DNA of 36,442 nt, taken from positions 1 to 36,442 of the forward strand of contig JAUMUD010000021.1 of NCBI GenBank assembly GCA_030530875.1, given 5' to 3'. Below, piece by piece: positions 31,266-36,442 of the stretch. A program made the translations under genes and the position numbers. The notes beneath the pieces were generated by a model, which was not told the DNA's origin, made no database searches, and saw nothing but the letters and a program-made list of their open reading frames with translations. Origin of the DNA: Corynebacterium sp. (GTDB lineage Bacteria; Actinomycetota; Actinomycetes; Mycobacteriales; Mycobacteriaceae). Every line of letters starts with the position of its first letter. Position 1 is the stretch's first letter.

Positions 31266-34200
31266 TTAGAAACGCAACTGGCCTGTCTGCTGCAGGTAGG
31301 CAACAATACCGCCGCCGATGCCCAGCAGGCCGAGGATGGCAATCAGGATAATCTTCCATGGGGAGTAAGAGGAGCCACTGGCCGATGGGGTGGGGTTATC
31401 CTGCTTATTAGGATCCTGGACGGCATCTTCCTTGGTATAAGGGTTGGTGTTAGCATCCACGAGGTTATTATCACCAAGGACCTTATTCACGGCTTCAACA
31501 GAATCGGCGCTTTCAATCTGGTTGCGCACGTCCTGCTTGCGGGCGTAGGACCAGTCCTTGCCCTTATCCTCAAGGATGCCGAGGGCATTGTCCTTGGCCT
31601 GAACCAGGGTCACCTCAGTCTTGACGGTGGTTGGCTCGGTGGCCTTATCAATGACCTCACGGGACTCTTCCTTGGCTGGGATACTCAGGCGGGAAGCATC
31701 CACAACTTCCTTGGCCTTGGCCTGTGCCGCAATGAGCGCATCATAGTTGGTCTTAATGGCTGCAGCGGTCTTCACCACATCCTCATAGACAGTGGAGGTC
31801 TTGGTGGAGAGGGACGCAGCAGCGGCAAGAGCGTCAGCAGCCTGGCTAGCAGCCTCAGTATTGGAAGCAATATTGATGGACGCAACCTGAGCAGAAGCCA
31901 GAGCATTAGCAGCCTTGGTCTTAGCATCAGCAGCAATCTGAACCTGCTTCTGTGCCTCCACTGGGTCATGGAGACCATTCAGTGCTTCACGTGCACCAAG
32001 AGCGGTGGCATAAGCACTTGCGGCATCAGCGGCACCTTGGAGTGCGGTAGCAAGGTTCTTTGCATCATCAGTATTGATGGCCTTTGCGGCTTCTGCAGCC
32101 TCGCCGGCAGCCTTCTGAGCAGCCTCAGCAGCCTTCTTGGCATCTTCAGCGGTGGTGGCTTCAAGAGCCTTGCCTGCAGTGCTGGACACAGTGCCAGCGC
32201 TGGTGGTCAAAGCGCTATTGCGGATGGAGTCCACCTTCTTGGTGCCATCAGCCACAATGCTATCAACCTGAGCCTTGAGGTCCGCAACGAGCTTGCGGGA
32301 AGAACCAATGACGGTATCACCAGCGTACTTAGCGAAGAGGCCATTGATGGTGTCCAGGGCGCTTGCGGCGCTATTCTGTGCCTCGGTCAACTTGGCGCCT
32401 GCCGCTACAGCATCAGTAGCGCTGATACCAGGAGTATTGAGCTGCTGCTGTGCATCCTTGGCCACAGAATAGGCAGTGGCAGCGGCGCGGAGATTATCCG
32501 CAGCATTGGAGAGGTCGATCACGTACTGGTCGCGCTTACCCTCACGCTCAAGGAGAATAGCGGCAGCACGGGTAGCAGCAGCACCATTATCGAGCATGGT
32601 GACAATATCGTGGCGGGTAGATGCATCATCAGAGAGGACGCGGGAAGCCACGGAGTTCATATTCTCCAGAGAATCCTGGGCAGCCTTACGGATATCGAAG
32701 CTCTCACGGCTTGGAAGATCGGTGGCTGCGGTGACAGTGCTAGCGAAATTATTCACTGAATCCACTGCCTGTTCAAGACTCTTCGCTGCACTAGCAGTAT
32801 AGGAAGTAGAGCCATTATTCTTCAGCGTGGAGTCCATGTCACTGTAGGCGGAGTTCACGAAGGCCTGGTTAATCTTGAAGATGTTATCCCAGAACTGGGC
32901 ATATTCATCAACCTTGGCCTGGGAGAGGGCATTGCGGGCAGCAAAAACAGTTTCAGCATGCTCGGCAATGAGCTCTGCAGCCTCAGCAACCTTCTTGGCA
33001 TTCTTAGCCACAACGCCATCACCGGAAGCGGCAGCCTTATCGGCAAGAGCCTTAGCCTGCTCGACCACAGTCGCCTTTCCATTGGTGACTGCGGTGTAAT
33101 CCTGGGACTCATTACCACCCTTCACAGAACCAAGGGCAGTGTTGAAGTCTCCAACCACATTGGCAAGAGCATCTGACTGTGCAGCAATATCCTTGTGAGC
33201 CTGGGTATCCTCAGGGGTGACTGGGGTGCTTGGATCAGGGCTGGAAGGATCAGTAGTGCCTGGGGTCCCTGGCTCCTGAGAGCTAGGAGCTGTAGTGTCA
33301 GGGGAAGTGCTACCCGGAACTTCTTGACCGGTAGTTGGGTCACCCCCACCCTGGATTGGAGGGGTGATGACAATAGGCTCATCCAGTGGTGGATAGTAAA
33401 GGTCAAAGAACTTGATGGCCAGGCTGGTGCGGTCATTCATCTGCTGAACCACAGTAGAGGCGGCCTTCCAGCTGGCATCAAAGAGCTTGGCTGCATCAGA
33501 GTTCTTTTCAGAGAAGTTATTTGGAGCGGTGCGCACAGTAGTGGAAGCCTTGCTTGAAGCCTTGAAGAGCTGAACATAGGCATCAGTAGCATCCGTCAGA
33601 TTATAGGAATACTGCAGGTTATCCCAGCCGTCGATATTTTCCTTATTAAGGCTGGCGATCTGAAGAATCTGCAGTTCAGCAGCATAAAGCTGGGTGTACT
33701 GGCTGCCAGCGGTACCGACCAGGCTATGGAGCTTATCCACCTTGGCAGTGAGGGAAGCAATGAGGTTATCCACATCAGAGGAAGCGCTGGTCTGAGCCAT
33801 GGTCGCCCAGTCCTGATTAATGGAGTCCACAGTCTGCTGAATGCTGGTGAGATCCAGGGTGCTGGTTGGGGTCGTCGGCACGATAGGACCAAGAGCCGAG
33901 CTTGGGTCCAGGGCCAGGACGGTCAGCTTGCGCAGATCCTCATCGCTGGAGGTAGAAGCTGGGACATTCTGGATGGCCTCGAGGGCAGCAGACTTGGCCT
34001 TATCAGACGCCTCAGAAGCATTGACAGCCGCAACAGCAGCCTTGCGCACAACAGTGAGCAGATCATCGAGGGTGGCTGCGGAGGCGAAGGCCTCATCATA
34101 GTCAGATGCAGTAATGCCCTTGAAAGTGGCTACGGCACTCTTGGCCTTCTGCCACTTATCATCAAGGCCATTGGCATGGCGGCGGGCAGCAGCAACAGTT

Positions 34201-34952
34201 AAGGTATTTGGGCCATAGTGCTGGGTGGAGTAACCGGTGGCAGCGCTAGGGGTGGTAGCAATCTGGCTGCGGTAGGTTTCACCGGTGAAGTCGAAGACCG
34301 AGTTATAGCCCTCGAGGAGGTTATTGGCAGCAAAACGCAGGCCAACTGGACGCTGGAAGGCGGTAATTGGGCCAGCGATGCTGACTACCCATGGGGTGGA
34401 CTTGCTAATGCCAGGAGTCTTGGAGGCATCGTAGTTATTGCCGGTCTTAACTGGGGCGAGGCCAGTGGAGGTGAGCTTCTCCCAATTAGGGTCAGAAACA
34501 GAATTAGAGCCGGTGAAGGTAGCACCGGTCAGCGTCTGACCCCGGTAGCGGATGGTAAGTGCGCTAGAGTCCAGGCCATAGAGTTCGAGGGAAGGGTTAA
34601 CGAGGCCGGAACCGGTATTACGGAAGGTATAGGTCACACGGAGATAAGCACCATTAGCGGATTGAGCTCCCGTGAAATCAACCCGCTCAGTAAGCACGGT
34701 GGTGCTCAGCTGACCGTCGGTATACGTATCCTGTGCCTGGGTAGCAGTAGTTGCCACATTGCCCGTGGATGGTACCAGGGCTGAATCAGGAATAGTGTTA
34801 AAAGAGTCCGCGAATGCCACCTGATGTGGGGTTGCAATCAGGGGTGCGCCAGTGGCCACTGCCAAGCCGGCTGCAATGGCCATGGCACCGAGGCGTCGAT
34901 TAGCCGCGGTGCGATTAGATTTATCCGGATCAGTGCCCATCCACATGCTCAC
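31266..34952 (-). CDS. Large helical surface protein with C-terminal transmembrane anchor
   Basis: A 1228-residue secreted protein. The start is GTG 34952 with GGAGGAAGG upstream. Signal peptide to about A48 (RRLGAMAIAAGLAVATG; cleavage AFA-DS). Residues about 50-235 form a beta-rich domain (LSTTVLTERVDFTGAQSANGAYLRVTYTF). Residues about 250-515 and 585-1170 are Ala-rich helical repeats, some GA-like (AKSAVATFKGITASDYDEAFASA; AKDNALGILEDKGKDWSYARKQ). A Pro/Ser/Thr linker at about 520-580 separates the halves. The C-terminus has one transmembrane helix (about 1198-1218) and the short tail QQTGQLRF; there is no LPXTG. It is probably an adhesin or stalk held in the membrane. The ligand is unknown. 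Confidence 0.75.
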   Translation of the reverse strand: MSMWMGTDPDKSNRTAANRRLGAMAIAAGLAVATGAPLIATPHQVAFADSFNTIPDSALVPSTGNVATTATQAQDTYTDGQLSTTVLTERVDFTGAQSANGAYLRVTYTFRNTGSGLVNPSLELYGLDSSALTIRYRGQTLTGATFTGSNSVSDPNWEKLTSTGLAPVKTGNNYDASKTPGISKSTPWVVSIAGPITAFQRPVGLRFAANNLLEGYNSVFDFTGETYRSQIATTPSAATGYSTQHYGPNTLTVAAARRHANGLDDKWQKAKSAVATFKGITASDYDEAFASAATLDDLLTVVRKAAVAAVNASEASDKAKSAALEAIQNVPASTSSDEDLRKLTVLALDPSSALGPIVPTTPTSTLDLTSIQQTVDSINQDWATMAQTSASSDVDNLIASLTAKVDKLHSLVGTAGSQYTQLYAAELQILQIASLNKENIDGWDNLQYSYNLTDATDAYVQLFKASSKASTTVRTAPNNFSEKNSDAAKLFDASWKAASTVVQQMNDRTSLAIKFFDLYYPPLDEPIVITPPIQGGGDPTTGQEVPGSTSPDTTAPSSQEPGTPGTTDPSSPDPSTPVTPEDTQAHKDIAAQSDALANVVGDFNTALGSVKGGNESQDYTAVTNGKATVVEQAKALADKAAASGDGVVAKNAKKVAEAAELIAEHAETVFAARNALSQAKVDEYAQFWDNIFKINQAFVNSAYSDMDSTLKNNGSTSYTASAAKSLEQAVDSVNNFASTVTAATDLPSRESFDIRKAAQDSLENMNSVASRVLSDDASTRHDIVTMLDNGAAATRAAAILLEREGKRDQYVIDLSNAADNLRAAATAYSVAKDAQQQLNTPGISATDAVAAGAKLTEAQNSAASALDTINGLFAKYAGDTVIGSSRKLVADLKAQVDSIVADGTKKVDSIRNSALTTSAGTVSSTAGKALEATTAEDAKKAAEAAQKAAGEAAEAAKAINTDDAKNLATALQGAADAASAYATALGAREALNGLHDPVEAQKQVQIAADAKTKAANALASAQVASINIASNTEAASQAADALAAAASLSTKTSTVYEDVVKTAAAIKTNYDALIAAQAKAKEVVDASRLSIPAKEESREVIDKATEPTTVKTEVTLVQAKDNALGILEDKGKDWSYARKQDVRNQIESADSVEAVNKVLGDNNLVDANTNPYTKEDAVQDPNKQDNPTPSASGSSYSPWKIILIAILGLLGIGGGIVAYLQQTGQLRF

Positions 34953-34997
34953 TGAAGATACCTTCCTCCACTTTAATAAGAAAAACTCAGTGTTTTA

Positions 34998-35026
34998 AGG
35001 ATAATTTAATTTCGCCAAAGAGTCAA
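34998..35026 (-). promoter_or_regulatory. Promoter of the large surface gene
   Basis: Minus-strand TTGACT (35026-35021) lies exactly 17 bases from TATCCT (35003-34998). Transcription would start near 34990, giving a leader of about 40 bases that contains the GGAGGAAGG ribosome site. Confidence 0.6.
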
Positions 35027-35100
35027 CCAGAAAGCGGGAATTCACCTGCGAAAACAATAAAAAATGGGGATTTATATTACCTATCTCACACTACCCCACG

Positions 35101-35126
35101 TGCTGGTGTTAATTTTCACACCAGCA
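35101..35126. repeat. 9-bp inverted repeat upstream of the large surface gene
   Basis: TGCTGGTGT (35101-35109) and ACACCAGCA (35118-35126) are perfect arms with an 8-base AT-rich loop. No T-run follows. It lies about 75 bases upstream of the -35 box. Confidence 0.7.
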
Positions 35127-35145
35127 TCAGAACCAACAGCCTTAA

Positions 35146-35163
35146 AAAATGCGTGCGCATTTT
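35146..35163. promoter_or_regulatory. 18-bp palindrome AAAATGCG-N2-CGCATTTT
   Basis: Perfect 8-bp arms around TG, centred 128 bases upstream of the surface-gene -35 box and 30 bases from the terminator of the preceding gene. It resembles an operator for a dimeric regulator. Confidence 0.45.
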
Positions 35164-35187
35164 CTTAGATAACTCTTAGCAAAAATG

Positions 35188-35219
35188 AAAAAAGGCGCCG
35201 TGGGAAATTCCACGGCACC
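35188..35219 (-). terminator. Terminator after the right-edge surface gene
   Basis: On the minus strand GGTGCCGTGG pairs with CCACGGCGCC (one G-U pair) around a short loop, followed by TTTTTTC. It separates the two surface genes. Confidence 0.9.
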
Positions 35220-35276
35220 TTCAATCTCAAAAGGCAATCTGGTATCTAGGCCAGATGTTAAATCACAGGCTATATT

Positions 35277-36442
35277 TTAGCCTTCACAACCGCAAGATGC
35301 ACCTGGCAGGCCAAGAGCAACGCGCAGATTGTTCATATCGCGGTTAAAACCAGCGATAGCACCATCGACCACGGCACGGAATGCTGGGTCATGGGCGTAA
35401 CCATAGGTTACAGCGGTACCACCGGCAGCGAGCACGGTGCCCAGGAAGAGCTTCCACCACAGGCCCTCGGAGGAACCTGGGATAGCCAAGTTCCACTCAC
35501 CTGGCTTGGAGCCATTGAGGTTGGCCTTCGCATTGGTGGCTGCATCAATATCGGAGTTGAACTTCTCCAGGGTGATGTTGTCCTTATTCTTAATGTCATC
35601 CTGCAACTGCTTGATGGCATTATCATAAGCATCCTTGTCGGCCTGGGTGTCGTACTTGTAGCTATCGGAGTTACGTACGGAATCGGCCTCATCAACAAGC
35701 TTCTGGGCCTGCTCAACAGCCTCAGGAATGCTGCCTGCGGAGTAACCACGAACGGTGGTGGTGTCATCATCGCTGCTATTGCCACCATTTGCTGCGGAAG
35801 CAATATCGCTCAGGTTACCTGCCTTGTCGATATTGTTCTTGGCAGCATTCTTCTGGGCTTCGCTCAGATCGGAGTTCTGGTCGACATCCTTCTTGGCAGC
35901 CTCACGCACGATGGACAGCACGCCATCGGTGGTGGTGGCTGCATCAATGCGGTTCTTATAACCGGTCTTCTGGGAATCAGTCAGGTGGGTGAAGCCATCA
36001 ATGGTGCTCTTGGCAACAGCCTTGAGCTCATCAAGAGCCTTCTTAGCAGCATCAGCGGCGGCTTCCGCCTGCTTTGCGGCATCATCAGCAGCCTTCTTAG
36101 CGTCAGGTGTGGTCTGTGCCTCACGTGCATCCTGAGCTGCATCGGCAGCCTTATCAGCAGCCTTGGAAGCATCATCGGAAGCAGCCTTGCCGGTGTCAGT
36201 ACCAGCAGCATCAGCAGCCTTCTTAGCCTCATCGGCGCTCTTAGCAGCATCAGCAGCGGACTGGTTAGCCTTAGCGGCAGCGTCCATGCGGTCCTTCATA
36301 TCCTGAAGGGCCTTCTGGGCATCCTCGGCAGCCTTCTTAGCAGCTGCGGCTTCTTCCTGTGCCTTCTTTGCAGCCTCAACAGCAGCATTGGCGTCGGTAT
36401 CGGTGCCTGTGCCGGTGCCGATACCCGTGCCAGTGCCGGTAC
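35277..36442 (-). CDS. GA/FIVAR surface protein, C-terminal part (runs off the right edge)
   Basis: 387 residues are visible, open to the edge. The first visible residues are a Thr-Gly repeat (TGTGTGIGTGTGTDTD). An Ala/Lys/Asp-rich coiled coil follows (repeats like AKKAADAAGTDTGKAASDDAS). Then two GA-like three-helix modules (STIDGFTHLTDSQKTGYKNR and NSDLSEAQKNAAKNNIDKAG) and a FIVAR-like domain (AQKLVDEADSVRNSDSYKYD, ending in DAATNAKANLNG). The C-terminus has one transmembrane segment (LWWKLFLGTVLAAGGTAVTYGY) and about 40 more residues that end CGCEG, an unusual Cys pair. There is no LPXTG sorting signal. Likely a membrane-held adhesin; the N-terminus and signal peptide are outside. Confidence 0.75.
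   Translation of the reverse strand, partial: TGTGTGIGTGTGTDTDANAAVEAAKKAQEEAAAAKKAAEDAQKALQDMKDRMDAAAKANQSAADAAKSADEAKKAADAAGTDTGKAASDDASKAADKAADAAQDAREAQTTPDAKKAADDAAKQAEAAADAAKKALDELKAVAKSTIDGFTHLTDSQKTGYKNRIDAATTTDGVLSIVREAAKKDVDQNSDLSEAQKNAAKNNIDKAGNLSDIASAANGGNSSDDDTTTVRGYSAGSIPEAVEQAQKLVDEADSVRNSDSYKYDTQADKDAYDNAIKQLQDDIKNKDNITLEKFNSDIDAATNAKANLNGSKPGEWNLAIPGSSEGLWWKLFLGTVLAAGGTAVTYGYAHDPAFRAVVDGAIAGFNRDMNNLRVALGLPGASCGCEG

Larger units (their letters stand above)
34953..35276. other. 324-bp intergenic region between the two surface genes
   Basis: AT-rich DNA that holds the promoter at 34998-35026, a hairpin at 35101-35126, an 18-bp palindrome at 35146-35163 and the terminator at 35188-35219. 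I see no small gene, tRNA or insertion sequence. The two palindromes are upstream of the promoter and look regulatory. Confidence 0.6.

Noticed and set aside
31236-32759. A 507-codon open frame on the plus strand
   Set aside because: Antisense to the large surface protein. Its Gly/Ser/Leu-rich sequence mirrors Ala-rich codons on the coding strand.
1-36442. CRISPR arrays, tRNA/rRNA genes, insertion sequences, prophage
   Set aside because: No evenly spaced repeats, cloverleaf-type intergenic sequences, transposase or phage structural proteins were seen on reading both strands by eye.

Overview
The window is from a high-GC Gram-positive actinobacterium of the Mycobacteriales, most likely a Corynebacterium. 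Two blocks keep the mycobacterial/corynebacterial gene order almost intact: rlmB-cysS-ispD/ispF-carD | lpqE-radA | membrane protein-canB | mutY, and dacB-tilS-hpt-ftsH-folE-folP-folB-folK-DUF3180-DUF6779-like-(small ORF)-panC-like. The genus call is inference from gene order and protein style; there is no rRNA or tRNA gene in the window to check it.

Layout. 1-500 (minus): 5' part of a secreted GA/FIVAR surface protein. 618-5749 (minus): carD, a fused ispDF, cysS, rlmB and a LacI regulator, nearly all overlapping or a few bases apart. 5959-7989 (plus): lipoprotein lpqE, terminator, then radA; disA, which normally follows radA, is missing. 8003-9344 (minus): Rv3587c-like membrane protein and beta-carbonic anhydrase. 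9367-10215 (plus) mutY and 10212-11522 (minus) a ThrE-family exporter meet tail to tail. 11598-14824 is the accessory part: two secreted proteins of unknown function meeting at a strong terminator, then an Abi_2/AbiF HEPN protein with a long wobble-paired RNA hairpin in its leader. 14864-17485 (minus): clpC with a ClgR-type operator upstream. 17696-18373 (plus): Pr6Pr-type membrane protein. 18284-28691 (minus): a 10.4-kb run of twelve tightly packed genes for folate synthesis, FtsH, purine salvage, tRNA-Ile lysidine synthesis and a PBP4-type carboxypeptidase. 29041-31108 (plus): two paralogous small membrane proteins, inorganic pyrophosphatase, a rhodanese and a MarR regulator. 31266-36442 (minus): two large Ala-rich, helical surface proteins with C-terminal membrane segments, the second cut by the window edge.

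How it works together. Most genes are housekeeping: isoprenoid precursors (IspDF), translation (CysS, RlmB, TilS), transcription and repair (CarD, RadA, MutY), proteolysis (ClpC, FtsH), folate (FolE/P/B/K) and phosphate balance (Ppa). Many solitary or first genes look leaderless: a -10 hexamer ends 6-7 bases before the start codon and no Shine-Dalgarno is present. Genes inside operons instead use AGGAG-like sites or TAATG/ATGA overlaps.

Points most worth a second look: the AbiF-like HEPN gene with its leader RNA; a perfect 19-bp inverted repeat inside the DUF6779-like gene; the ispD-ispF fusion that keeps a Shine-Dalgarno and ATG for ispF; the 22-bp canB/mutY gap with two overlapping leaderless promoters; the missing disA; and the GA/FIVAR surface proteins at both ends.
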